Shown: positions 16,466-27,756 of the stretch, piece after piece
Layout: every line of letters begins with the position of its first letter
Numbering within the stretch: the stretch's first letter is position 1
Assembly: GCF_009451885.1 (NCBI RefSeq)
Contig: NZ_WIAO01000016.1
Coordinates: forward strand, 58,157 to 122,156
Length of the DNA: 64,000 nt
DNA from: Glycomyces albidus
Lineage (GTDB): Bacteria; Actinomycetota; Actinomycetes; Mycobacteriales; Micromonosporaceae
Reading direction: 5' to 3'
Position numbers and translations under genes: made by a program
Notes under the pieces: model-generated
Database searches by the model: none
The model's input: the letters and a program-made list of their open reading frames with translations, nothing else
What the model was told of the DNA's origin: nothing

Positions 16466-17948
16466 CGGCCCGGCACTGCTCTGCTCGGCACCGCTTCACC
16501 CCAGGCCGGAGGCGCGACCAGCACTCATGGGCAGGTTCGCGCACTCGCGCGACCACACCGGACTCCGCCCACTGCGCTCGCACCACCAGCCTCACCCGCT
16601 CGCGTGTAGCGATCAGCGCCTCGCGGCAGGCTCGCATACTCACCATCATCCCCACCACTCCGCCACTGTGCTCCCGCCGCCGGGTCTGTCCGCGTTCGTG
16701 CAGCCAATCCAGGCACCGAACCGGCCCAGGTCAACCACGCCCGCTCCGGCCCCGGTGCCCCCGGGAGGCGCGGGATCCGATCCTGCTCGGCCCCTGCGGC
16801 TCCGGCGGGCGCGGCGGCCCGGCCCCAGCGCTCCAGAGCACGCTCGCGCACCAGCTCCCGCACGGACCCCGGGGCCCACTTCGGCCCCGCACCGGATCCG
16901 CTCCCGTCCAGTCCAACTGCACACCGAGCCGACCCCGGCGGACGCCGATCCGCCAGCCGCAAACGCACGTTGGCACCATCGGCTCCGATCGCTTCAGCAC
17001 CGGCGGCGGACCGGTGCGGCCTGAGCGCACACTCGCGCGTCGCTTCCTTGCCTCTCGCCAGATCGGTGCGCACTCTGTGGCGTTCCCGGCTGCGGCCTGA
17101 GCGCACACTCGCGCGACGCTCACCGCTTCCCATGGCCTCGTGCCAGGCCCGGCGCGGCCTGCTCGCCTCCATCCAGCGAGCATCCACCCTGCGCGCACCC
17201 TGCGGCGCCGCGTGTTGGTGCATCCCCTGTTGAGTTGTGAAGGGCAGCAGCGACATCGGTCGTTGACCGGCGATGCCCGTGGGGGCCGTGCGCGCGGGGC
17301 GCAGCGCCGGGTCATCCTTGTCGTGCTTGCAAGTGTGTTGTCGTCTCCCATGGCCTTGCCGGTCTTGTGCCTCGTTGGAGCACTGCCGCCGGCGGGGTGA
17401 TCCCGACCGGTCGATCCCCCGCCCGATCACCTCCCCACCCCCTCCATGGGGTGGGGCCGGTTGACTGCTGCGGGTCCCGATCGCAGTGAGGGATGAGATC
17501 GACCCGGTTCCGACCGCTTGCGTCGGGGGCCCTGCCTCGAAGTCAGTGTGGTCTACCGGCCGGCCAGAGGCTTGTCTCAGTCTGCTTGCACCGCCCTGCA
17601 CCTGCACCGAACTCCCTGTCCCTGTGCGTACCCCAATTCTCGCACCCCTGTGCGACACCGTCATCACCCACACGACTGGAGAACACTCACATATCCGCAC
17701 CGGATCCCAAGCGCCCCAAGCAATCTCGTACGACCCCAACCCCGGGGCGAGCGCCACCCGCCCCCGCCGAGAGCTTCGAACACTCGCCCGGCCGACACTT
17801 TCTCGTCGCTGCCGCTCTGACCTCAACCCCGCGAACCAGCTGCACGCCACCGAGCCAACACCGGACCCCAGCAGCGGGCGTCCGTCTACCGCGCGAGCCT
17901 GGTAATCGCCGCGACCATGATCCGACTCAATGATTCACAGGACAGGCC

Positions 17949-18476
17949 CTAGCCGCCCGCGATGCCGGGGCCGGAGACCGTCCCCGGGGCGTGGAGCAGG
18001 GCCAGCGCGTCGGGTTCCTTGAGGACCTCAAGGGTCGAGACGTCCAGGCCCGCTTCGGCCCGGAGACCATCGATGCTGCGGGCCGTCAAGCCGGGCGTGA
18101 ACATCACGCCCGCGATCCCGACCACCAGGACCGGGATCGCGGCGATGCGGAGGATCTGCGTCCAGCCGCCGTCGACGCCGATCGCGGGGAGGACGATCCA
18201 GCACACGATCATCGCGGCCAGCCCGATCACACCCGTGAGGGCCGCCGCCGAGGACATGCGGCTGTCGCGCGCCACGGTCTTGTCGACGGCCTCTTCGAAG
18301 GCGTACAGGTCCGCCAGCGCCAGGCGCCGCGTGGTCGCGTAGCGGATGTACTTCAGCCCCTTCGGCGCCTCCTGCTTCGGATCAACGTGGTCGAGGGCTT
18401 TCGGGTACGCCTGGACCGCCGAACCGTCTGCGGTGAGGTGCCACTGGACCGCCCGGGACCGCTGCGGCTGCTTCAT
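17949..18476 (-). CDS. Small membrane protein, two TM helices
   Basis: A 175-residue protein of unknown function. The start giving MKQPQRSRAVQWHLTADG is chosen over an upstream in-frame start because the extra N-terminus is low complexity. Two hydrophobic helices lie at about residues 78-102 (AAALTGVIGLAAMIVCWIVL) and 112-132 (RIAAIPVLVVGIAGVMFTPG), with soluble N- and C-terminal arms. No known domain recognised. It borders the gene-poor repeat region on its 3' side. Confidence 0.65.
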   Translation of the reverse strand: MKQPQRSRAVQWHLTADGSAVQAYPKALDHVDPKQEAPKGLKYIRYATTRRLALADLYAFEEAVDKTVARDSRMSSAAALTGVIGLAAMIVCWIVLPAIGVDGGWTQILRIAAIPVLVVGIAGVMFTPGLTARSIDGLRAEAGLDVSTLEVLKEPDALALLHAPGTVSGPGIAGG

Positions 18477-18804
18477 ACTTCCTGCCTCCCTGCCGGAGGC
18501 TTGGCCTCCGCGCGTGCGTCGGCACCGAGTATGACCGCCCGCCGCCAGCGCCTGAACGCTGCCGGGGACGCGCGGAGCGGGATCCGACCAGTCGTGCTCC
18601 GGGCCGGCTTGATTCACGGGACATCCCCTAGACGCTTGCGGCGCAGTTGCGTGTCGCTGCTTGCCGTTCGCGAATGGTCATGCAATGGTTTCAGCACGCG
18701 TGTATCACGCGTCCCAGAAAACCAACTGAATAGAAACGCGGCGGGCCGCCCATCCTGATTGGCGTCCGGAGGCGGCCCGCCCCTTACCAGAGAGGAAACC
18801 TCCC
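18477..18804. other. Intergenic region, 328 bp
   Basis: Sits between the divergent membrane protein gene and the three-gene small-protein operon. Part (about 18640-18740) is less G/C-rich. It contains a 10-base inverted repeat, annotated separately; otherwise nothing recognised. Confidence 0.4.
18741..18780 (+). promoter_or_regulatory. Leader hairpin before small-protein operon
   Basis: Perfect 10-base inverted repeat (18741-18750 / 18771-18780) with a 20-base loop, 24 bp before the GTG of the first small gene. Could be a leader structure or a terminator for transcription entering from the left. Confidence 0.4.
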
Positions 18805-19059
18805 GTGGTCTCGTTCAGCGTACGCCATGACCCGGTCCCCGCCTCGGTCAAAATCGACCTCGAACTCCACAAGCCCTACCGCACCTGGTTCGGCCTCGGC
18901 CGCCTGCGCTGCGAATGGTGCCACCACACCTGGGGCGCCCACGGCTGCCCCCAACGCCGCTCCGCCGTCAAACTCCTCGCCTCCTGCATCGGCTCGGACT
19001 CCCTCCGCGACGTCCTCACCACCCTGATCGGCTTCTCCTGGGACGGCGGTGCCGCATGA
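18805..19059 (+). CDS. Small putative zinc-binding protein
   Basis: An 84-residue protein starting at GTG 18805. Its middle has a compact cluster of metal ligands, C36-E-W-C39-H-H and H46-G-C48, within CEWCHHTWGAHGCPQR, suggesting a small zinc knuckle. It is the first of three genes joined by ATGA overlaps. I do not recognise the family; such short coupled genes are common in actinomycete accessory regions. Function unknown. Confidence 0.6.
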   Translation: MVSFSVRHDPVPASVKIDLELHKPYRTWFGLGRLRCEWCHHTWGAHGCPQRRSAVKLLASCIGSDSLRDVLTTLIGFSWDGGAA

Positions 19060-19340
19060 ACCCAAACCCCGAGCGCATCGTCCTGGGCCGCTTCACCCTC
19101 GAACACCGCCGCATCGAGGTCTACCAACTCGCCGGCGGCTCCACCACCTCGGTGCGCCTGCGCCGCATCGCACCCGAACCCGCCGTCGACCTCGGCTACA
19201 TCAACCGCATCGGCTCACCCTTCGCCCGCCTCCATCTCTACCGCGCCGAATGGACCTCGCCGCTGCGCCGCACCGCCAGGGAACGGGCCACCGCGATCTG
19301 GCACCACGCCGCCCGCCACGAAGCGGAGGTCGACGGATGA
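19056..19340 (+). CDS. Small unknown protein, coupled operon gene 2
   Basis: A 94-residue soluble protein beginning MNPNPERIVLGRFTLEHRRI. The ATG overlaps the preceding stop and its own stop overlaps the next start, so translation of all three genes is coupled. No domain recognised. The pattern (beta-rich N-terminus, helical C-terminus rich in Arg/Ala/His) does not point to a function. Confidence 0.6.
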   Translation: MNPNPERIVLGRFTLEHRRIEVYQLAGGSTTSVRLRRIAPEPAVDLGYINRIGSPFARLHLYRAEWTSPLRRTARERATAIWHHAARHEAEVDG

Positions 19341-19624
19341 CCCTGCGCTTCGCCGACGGCCTGCCCGTCCTCGGCTACCGCGAGGTCGCCGACCGCACCC
19401 TCGCCTTCGCCTGGCACTGGCACGAGCCGACCTTCCGCCTCACCTTCACCGAACACACACCGGCGCTGCTCGGCCACGTCACCCACCTCGACTGCCTCCC
19501 ACGCCTGGCCCCCGCCCCCGACAACCTTGACTGGCTCGACGACGAACGCATCCGCGCCGTCCTCGACCACGCCATCGGCCTCTGGACCCGTAAGGGCGAG
19601 ATCTTCCGCGAATGCACCGGTTGA
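19337..19624 (+). CDS. Small unknown protein, coupled operon gene 3
   Basis: A 95-residue soluble protein beginning MTLRFADGLPVLGYREVADR, with several Trp/His residues (FAWHWHEPTF) and an acidic NLDWLDDERI segment. Start overlaps the upstream stop (ATGA). Followed by a strong hairpin terminator at 19679-19717, which ends the operon. No recognised family. Confidence 0.6.
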   Translation: MTLRFADGLPVLGYREVADRTLAFAWHWHEPTFRLTFTEHTPALLGHVTHLDCLPRLAPAPDNLDWLDDERIRAVLDHAIGLWTRKGEIFRECTG

Positions 19625-19678
19625 CCGCAGGCGAACGCGGCGGCCCCGGACCTGGTGGTCACCACTCTGGGCACGGAC

Positions 19679-19717
19679 ATGCCCCGGCTTCCGGCATTGC
19701 GCCGGAAGCCGGGGCAT
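19679..19717. terminator. Strong hairpin terminator
   Basis: Perfect 17-base arms (19679-19695 / 19701-19717) with a 5-base loop, between the small-gene operon and the convergent DUF3618 gene. Likely bidirectional. Confidence 0.85.
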
Positions 19718-19758
19718 TGACACCGGTTCGGTGAACCGGGCGCGGCCCGAGCCGCCCG

Positions 19759-20409
19759 CTACCAGCCGCGTTCGCCGGGCTGTTCGCGCCGGATCTCGCC
19801 TGCGGTGGGGTACGGATCGGAACCGGTCTCGCGCGAGGTGCCGTACGGGTCGGTTCCGGTCCGCCCCGGCGTGCGGTACGGGTCCGATCCGGTCTGCCCC
19901 GAGGAGCGGCCGGTCTCCTCCTTCACCTGCTCGGCGGACGAGCGCGCGTCCTCCTTCACATGCTGGGCGGACGTCTTCGCCTCCTCCTGCAAGCGGTGCG
20001 CGGACTCCTTGGCGCTCTCGCCCGCGCTCCTGCCGATGTCGCTCCCGACCTCCTTGAGCTCGGCCTTGGCGTCCTCAACCATCGGCTCGGCCTTCTCGGC
20101 CAGCGCCTGCGCCGCCTCCTTGGAGCTCCGGTCGGCCGGCAGCAGCGAGGCCACCAGGGCGCCCGCGCCGAAGGCGATCATGCCCGCGGCGAGCGGATTG
20201 CCCTTGATCTGGTCCTCCACCTGCTGCGAGTCGACGTCGACGCCCATCACCTTCTCCCTGGCGTTGTGCAGCTTCCGGCGGACCCGCTCCTTGCCGCGCG
20301 CGGCCATCCGCCGCGGACTCACGCGGTCCTCGACCGCGTCGATCGTCTCGCCGAGGTTCTCCCTCGTGCGGGCGATGTCCTCCCTAATCTCACTTGCTCG
20401 CGTGCCCAT
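19759..20409 (-). CDS. DUF3618-domain membrane-anchored protein
   Basis: A 216-residue protein. The N-terminal DUF3618 signature is RASEIREDIARTRENLGETI followed by a basic stretch. One hydrophobic helix (about 72-92, LAAGMIAFGAGALVASLLPA) anchors it. A long charged Lys/Glu/Ala helix (about 95-165) follows. The C-terminus holds three imperfect repeats of the type TG(S/T)DPY (GQTGSDPYRTPG, GRTGTDPYGTS, RETGSDPYPTAG). It is the last gene of a three-gene envelope operon; its first 91 bases overlap the end of the holin-like gene, and a GAAGGAGG ribosome site lies inside that gene. Probably cell-envelope stress related, by context. Confidence 0.85.
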   Translation of the reverse strand: MGTRASEIREDIARTRENLGETIDAVEDRVSPRRMAARGKERVRRKLHNAREKVMGVDVDSQQVEDQIKGNPLAAGMIAFGAGALVASLLPADRSSKEAAQALAEKAEPMVEDAKAELKEVGSDIGRSAGESAKESAHRLQEEAKTSAQHVKEDARSSAEQVKEETGRSSGQTGSDPYRTPGRTGTDPYGTSRETGSDPYPTAGEIRREQPGERGW

Positions 20410-20843
20410 GAGGCATCCTCCTTCAACGTCTCGACCGTCTGGCGGGGCACGGCCGACATTTCACGGAACTGCTTGCGGCCCATGGCGAAGAGCACCGCAG
20501 CGACGATGCCGTACACCACCGCGACGATGAGGAACGCCCACGCCCGGTGGACGACCTCGGCCAGCCCCCAGGCCGCGGCGAACGAGGCCAGCAGCAGGGC
20601 GAGGTGGCCGATCACGGCCCCCGCGCCGATCTTCGCGCCCGCCTTGGACGCCTTCCCCGCCTCCTCGCGGAGCTCGACCTTGGCGAGCTCCACCTCCTGG
20701 CGCACGAGTCGTCCGATGTCGTGCGCCGCCGAGTTCAGCAGTTCGCCGAGCGAGCGCTCGTCTTGCAGGCGCTCGCCTTGAGGGCGCACCTGCCCGGCGC
20801 GCGCCTCCTTCTGATCGGCGCGCTGCCACGTGTCCTGTGACAT
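20319..20843 (-). CDS. Phage-holin-family (YqjE/DUF1469-like) membrane protein
   Basis: A 174-residue protein; the start gives MSQDTWQRADQKEARAG and follows an AGGAGGT that overlaps the upstream gene's stop. The segment SAAHDIGRLVRQEVELAKVE with two following membrane helices (about 72-95 and 100-122) is the hallmark of the actinobacterial holin-superfamily/YqjE proteins, which despite the name are chromosomal envelope proteins. Second gene of the operon, 14 bp from the first and overlapping the third by 91 bp. The overlapped tail is Arg/Ser/Thr-rich, and an earlier natural end may have been lost, so the last 25 residues are of doubtful importance. Confidence 0.82.
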   Translation of the reverse strand: MSQDTWQRADQKEARAGQVRPQGERLQDERSLGELLNSAAHDIGRLVRQEVELAKVELREEAGKASKAGAKIGAGAVIGHLALLLASFAAAWGLAEVVHRAWAFLIVAVVYGIVAAVLFAMGRKQFREMSAVPRQTVETLKEDASWAREQVRLGRTSPARGRTSARRSTRSRTA

Positions 20844-20857
20844 GTCGACGTGACCTC

Positions 20858-21538
20858 CTAATCCCTCGGGTATTCGGACGGCCGGAAGCGCTGGCCTGCG
20901 GCGTCCTCCATCGGGTACGGGCCGGTTTCGCGGACGTAGGGCTCCTGCATGTCGTTCTCGACCGGGTACGGCCGCGGTTCGCGCGTGTACGTCTGCGGCG
21001 CGGTGCTCTGGTCGCGCTGCGTCCAGTCCTCGCGCCGCGGCTCTCGGTCCGCCTGCTCCTTGCGCGAGGCGACGCCGCCGCGCATCAGGCGGCCGGCCGC
21101 GAAGCCCGCCACTGCGGCAAGGCCCAGGAACAGTGCGGGCCGTTCGCGGGCGAAGCGCTTGGTGTCGTCGATGAGCCCCTCGAAGCCGCGCTCCTCGGTG
21201 CGTTCGGCGACGTGCCGGAGGCGCTCGGCCGCCGTGTTCATGTAGTCGGCCAGCGGCCCCGCGTCCTCGGGGCGGCCCTCGGCCAGCGCGCCGGCCTGGT
21301 CGCCGAGGCGCCGCAGCGAGCCGGAGACCTTGTCGGCCTGCTCGGACGCGTGCTGGCGGAGCTGCTCGCGGGTGTCCTCGGTGATGCTCTGGACTTCGGA
21401 CTTGACCTGGTCTCCCAGGTGCCGGGCCTCTTCCTTGGCGGTGCCGGCGACCTCCTTGGCCGCGTCCTTGGTCTTGTGGGCCGTCTCCGCGGGCTTGCCG
21501 CCCGTGCCGGAGCCGTCGTGCCCGTAGGTGGACTGCAT
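20858..21538 (-). CDS. Envelope/stress helical membrane protein
   Basis: A 226-residue protein, first gene of the operon with the holin-like and DUF3618 genes. The start giving MQSTYGHDGSGTGGKPAETA is chosen since a GAGAGGAGGAGG ribosome site sits immediately upstream; a longer frame exists. Residues 20-135 form a charged amphipathic helix of LEA/apolipoprotein-like character (AKEVAGTAKEEARHLGDQVK). One membrane helix follows near 148-168 (RPALFLGLAAVAGFAAGRLM). The C-terminus is polar with PYP repeats. Likely guards the envelope under stress; specific function unknown. Confidence 0.78.
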   Translation of the reverse strand: MQSTYGHDGSGTGGKPAETAHKTKDAAKEVAGTAKEEARHLGDQVKSEVQSITEDTREQLRQHASEQADKVSGSLRRLGDQAGALAEGRPEDAGPLADYMNTAAERLRHVAERTEERGFEGLIDDTKRFARERPALFLGLAAVAGFAAGRLMRGGVASRKEQADREPRREDWTQRDQSTAPQTYTREPRPYPVENDMQEPYVRETGPYPMEDAAGQRFRPSEYPRD

Positions 21539-21613
21539 GTCCTCCTCCTCTCGCCCGTCGGGAGACGGGGTCGCGATGAGTGATTGCTCGGGCCAGGAGG
21601 AGGCCATACCCCA

Positions 21614-21630
21614 GAATCCAAGGAGGATTC
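21614..21630. promoter_or_regulatory. Palindrome in stress-gene divergent region (a)
   Basis: GAATCC-N5-GGATTC, perfect 6-base arms, in the A/T-richer spacer between the envelope operon and the divergent general-stress gene. Similar in layout to the palindrome 30 bp to its right; a candidate operator pair. Confidence 0.4.
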
Positions 21631-21642
21631 ATCTTATCTGTG

Positions 21643-21659
21643 CGAATTGGATTAATTCG
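21643..21659. promoter_or_regulatory. Palindrome in stress-gene divergent region (b)
   Basis: CGAATT-N5-AATTCG, perfect 6-base arms, same spacing as the neighbouring GAATCC-N5-GGATTC site. Together they form a candidate operator for one or both divergent transcripts. Confidence 0.4.
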
Positions 21660-21833
21660 GGCATAGTGGCAGGTCAAGCCGGTTGGTGGTTCACGGCACG
21701 GTGCCGGAGGGGCGCCCGATCCCGAGGAGATGCGGCCGGGATGCGACCGCGAGCGCGCTGCGCGCGGGTTTCCATATTGGAGAAGTGGGAAGTCCTGGGC
21801 GTACGACCATGTCGAACCTAAGGAGGGTGTGAG

Positions 21834-22358
21834 ATGGATCGACCGGAATACGAGGAACCGACCGAATCGGGTGCGGCGGACGCCGGCCAGCTGGCGGTCG
21901 GCTCGTATGCGAGCTACGCCGACGCCGAGCGAGTGGTGGACTACCTCTCCGACCAGGGCTTCCCCGTCGAGCACACCGTGATCGTGGGCCGCGGCCTGCG
22001 GAGCGTCGAGCGCGTCACGGGCCGGCTGACCATGTGGCGGGCCGCGGGCTCGTCGGCGATCTCCGGTGCCGTCCTCGGTGCGCTCTTCGGCTGGATCTTC
22101 GGCCTCCTCGACTGGGTCAACCCGCTGATCGCGGGCCTCCTGCTGATGCTGTACGGCGCGGTCTTCGGCGCCGTCGTCGGCGGCCTCCTGGGCCTGATCT
22201 CGCACGCCCTGACCGGCGGCCGGCGCGACTTCTCGTCGGTCTCCGGCATCGAGGCCGACCGCTACGACCTCTTCGTCGACGCCGAGTACGCGGCCCAGGC
22301 CGGCGACCTCCTCGACACCGAAGGCGCCCCCGGTCGGGGCCTGGAGACCGGCTTCTGA
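21834..22358 (+). CDS. General stress protein 17M-like membrane protein
   Basis: A 174-residue protein with an N-terminal YflT/GSP17M-like domain (AVGSYASYADAERVVDYLSD, then FPVEHTVIVGRGLRSVE). A pair of glycine-rich membrane helices follows (about 74-95 and 97-122, SGAVLGALFGWIFGLL and LLMLYGAVFGAVVGGLLGL). The C-terminus is soluble and ends DTEGAPGRGLETGF. AGGAGGG at 21821-21827 sets the start. It is divergent from the envelope operon, consistent with a shared stress regulon. Its last 27 codons and stop are duplicated about 840 bp downstream. Confidence 0.85.
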   Translation: MDRPEYEEPTESGAADAGQLAVGSYASYADAERVVDYLSDQGFPVEHTVIVGRGLRSVERVTGRLTMWRAAGSSAISGAVLGALFGWIFGLLDWVNPLIAGLLLMLYGAVFGAVVGGLLGLISHALTGGRRDFSSVSGIEADRYDLFVDAEYAAQAGDLLDTEGAPGRGLETGF

Positions 22359-22380
22359 TCTGAATCACGCGAACCGAGCC
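22277..22380. repeat. 104-bp direct repeat, copy 1
   Basis: Covers the end of the stress gene, its stop and 22 bp beyond. Copy 2 is at 23117-23220 on the same strand, with 4 differences by eye. The repeats bracket a decayed Rpn-like gene. Confidence 0.92.
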
Positions 22381-22547
22381 GTGGACGAACCAGCCGCACG
22401 CGGTGGGGTCGGCACTGATCGATCCCCGTCCCCTCAGGAGTGAGATCCCGTCTTCACCGCGTCGGCGGCACCGCTGTCGGATGCCCGACAACGGGACTCG
22501 CGTGTCGCATGTGACTTCCATTGCCGAGTCGAACTTACAGTCGCCGC

Positions 22548-23097
22548 ATGGCGAAAATTCCCCATGAAGCGCTCCATCACCTCTTCCGCGACGACCCAGG
22601 ACTGTTCACCCGCTCGGTTCGCAGGCTCTTCCACGTCGTTCCCCGACATCAAGCCGCTGATCACCGACCCGGCCGAAGCGGCCGAAGACGTGGTCTTCTC
22701 GGTGTTCGCCCTGCTGACACAGCGCCTTCGCCCTGAGATCGAGCGTGCCATGCCCCCGTTGATGAGCGCCCTCGAGACGCTCGACACCGACACCGCCCGT
22801 TACTACGCCGAGTTCGTCGAGGGCGGCCTCGGCGAAGGTTGCCAACGAGAGATCTGGAAGAAGATAATGAAGACCATGACCTACGGATACGTATCCGAGC
22901 TCAAGCAGGAGTTCCGCGACGAAGGGCGTGTGGAGGGCGAGGCCAGAGCACTCCTTGCAGTGCTCGCCGCGCGCGGCCTCGAGCCGACCGAAGCCGAGCG
23001 TGAACGCATCCAGACCTGCACCGACCCCGAGGAACTGCTCACCTGGACGACGCGAGCCGTCACCGCAAGCCGCACGGCCGACGTCTTCGAGGTTTGA
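22548..23097 (+). pseudogene. Decayed Rpn-family nuclease/transposase-like gene
   Basis: Remnant of an actinobacterial Rpn-type (PD-(D/E)XK, recombination-promoting nuclease) gene. The first 30 codons from ATG 22548 read MAKIPHEALHHLFRDDPGLF followed by TRSVRRLFHV, a good family N-terminus. At about 22637 the reading frame shifts and the catalytic middle (roughly 100 or more residues in intact relatives) is missing. The second frame resumes at FPDIKPLITDPAEAAED and continues through the conserved C-terminal half (FVEGGLGEG, YGYVSELKQEFRDEGRVEGE, then RGLEPTEAERERIQTCTDPE) to the stop at 23097. A 177-residue frame starting at 22564 would be open, but its first 25 residues are not family-like. 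Called a pseudogene because of a deletion plus frameshift. Confidence 0.75.
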
Positions 23098-23116
23098 TCG
23101 ACCGGCGAGCCGTCAA

Positions 23117-23220
23117 CGACGCCGAGTACGCGGCCCAGGCCGGCGACCTCCTCGACACCGAAGGCGCCCCCGGCCGCGGCCTGGAGACCGGCTGCTGATC
23201 CGAATCACGCGAACCGAGCC
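23117..23220. repeat. 104-bp direct repeat, copy 2
   Basis: Second copy of 22277-22380, offset exactly 840 bp. It repeats the last 27 codons and stop of the stress gene (ending GLETGC instead of GLETGF) without an upstream gene, so it is a non-functional fragment. Confidence 0.92.
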
Positions 23221-23250
23221 GGCCTGAGCCGGAAGCGGTTCGCCCGCGTC

Positions 23251-24192
23251 TCAGCCGGCGCGGTTCGCGAGATACGACTTCCAACTGAGGCACTCGCCGA
23301 TCGACTCGAGGCCCAGGTACGGTGCGGCCCACATGATGAAGGCCGCCGCGTCGACGATGCCGGCCAGGTCGAACGCCAGGGGGAGGAGCCGCAGTTCGGC
23401 GTCGGTGAGGGGCCTGATGCTCTGGTATCCGGACGTCGCGGCTTCGGCGAGGCCGGCGGGGAGGCGCATGTCGTCCTGTTCTAGCGCCGTGTAGTGGAAC
23501 CAACGGGCGAGATCGAGGATCAGCGGCCCCCGGTTGAGTTCGTCGAAGTCGAGGACCGCAATGATCTCCTCGCCGTCGACGAGGAGGTTGCGGCGGTGCA
23601 GGTCGTGGTGGAGGGGGCCTGACGGCAACCGGTCGAGCAGGTCCAGGTCCTCGGCGTTCCGCTCCAGGAAACCGCGGGTCTCGGAGCGCCAGAACCGGGC
23701 CCCGGCGAGCTTGACGTCGCTCGCAGTGGCCTGTCGGAGGATGTCGCGGCGGTCGATGACCGGGATCCGCTCGTCGGTCCAGTCCCGGGTGCTGACGTGC
23801 ATCCGGGCCAGCAGGGCCCCGCATTGCGCGGCCAGCGGCGCCGTCATCGCCGCGGGGACGCTGCCGGAGACGAACGGGAATACCACGATCGGGTTCCCGC
23901 CGACGAGCGCCACCCGTTCGCCCGACTCCGGGAAGATCGGCATCGGAGTGGGGAACCCGTCCGCCGCGAGGTGCTCCAGCAGTGCGACTTCGGCGCTGAC
24001 CTCGGCATGGCCCGATCGCGCGTACTCGCGGACGACGACATCGCCCTTGTCGGTGGCGATCCGGGCGAGCCGGTTGTCCTCGCCTCCGGTCAACGGCGTC
24101 GGCTCGCCCCGGACCTCGAGTCCGTACCAGCGCAGGAACTTCGGGAAGTCGATGCCGAGCCGGCCCTGGGGCCAGTGCCGCGCGCTTGTCAT
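23251..24192 (-). CDS. Aminoglycoside-phosphotransferase-family kinase
   Basis: A 313-residue protein-kinase-like fold phosphotransferase. The Brenner motif HHDLHRRNLLVDG (about 197-209) contains the catalytic Asp and Asn, and VLDFDELNRGP provides the metal-binding Asp. The N-lobe has REYARSGHAEVSAEVALLEH with the ATP-contacting Lys/Arg and Glu region. The family includes antibiotic, choline and homoserine kinases; the middle (NPIVVFPFVSG, MHVSTRDW) is closer to ThrB/CHK-like phosphotransferases than to resistance enzymes. Substrate unknown. Monocistronic. Confidence 0.85.
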   Translation of the reverse strand: MTSARHWPQGRLGIDFPKFLRWYGLEVRGEPTPLTGGEDNRLARIATDKGDVVVREYARSGHAEVSAEVALLEHLAADGFPTPMPIFPESGERVALVGGNPIVVFPFVSGSVPAAMTAPLAAQCGALLARMHVSTRDWTDERIPVIDRRDILRQATASDVKLAGARFWRSETRGFLERNAEDLDLLDRLPSGPLHHDLHRRNLLVDGEEIIAVLDFDELNRGPLILDLARWFHYTALEQDDMRLPAGLAEAATSGYQSIRPLTDAELRLLPLAFDLAGIVDAAAFIMWAAPYLGLESIGECLSWKSYLANRAG

Positions 24193-24236
24193 CCCAGCAG
24201 TATCGCGGCGGCATCCTCACCGCGCCAACCGGTTAA

Positions 24237-24262
24237 CCGGGCGGCCCGTTCGGGCCGCCCGG
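24237..24262 (-). terminator. Hairpin terminator after GH62 gene
   Basis: Perfect 11-base arms (24237-24247 / 24252-24262) with the loop GTTC, 22 bp downstream of the GH62 stop on its strand. Confidence 0.8.
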
Positions 24263-24283
24263 CCTCTTCACTCGGAGTGCTGA

Positions 24284-27670
<3,387 letters not shown>

Positions 27671-27683
27671 GCCATCTCCACAC

Positions 27684-27727
27684 GGATCGCCGCCCGGGAC
27701 ACGACAGAGCCGGTCGGGCGGCGATCC
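27684..27727. terminator. Bidirectional hairpin terminator
   Basis: Perfect 13-base arms (27684-27696 / 27715-27727) with an 18-base loop, between the convergent GH10 and lacI genes. Confidence 0.75.
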
Positions 27728-27756
27728 GCTCTCCATCAGCCCCTTGGGAAGCCGGC

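Larger units (their letters stand above)
15778..17948. other. Gene-poor 2.2-kb region with degenerate repeats
   Basis: No reading frame here shows domain-like sequence, and the available frames are Arg/Pro/Ser-rich and overlap on both strands. It holds degenerate long repeats (15875-16350), a 9-bp microsatellite (16423-16465) and a 25-bp direct repeat with a 76-bp period (17015-17039 and 17091-17115). Pyrimidine-rich on the plus strand from about 17400 to 17900. It could be decayed coding DNA or a structural/non-coding spacer; I see no RNA gene. Confidence 0.6.

Noticed and set aside
15875..17115. CRISPR array in the repeat-rich region
   Set aside because: Units are long (about 218 bp) and degenerate, or 9 bp without spacers; no repeat-spacer pattern and no cas genes.
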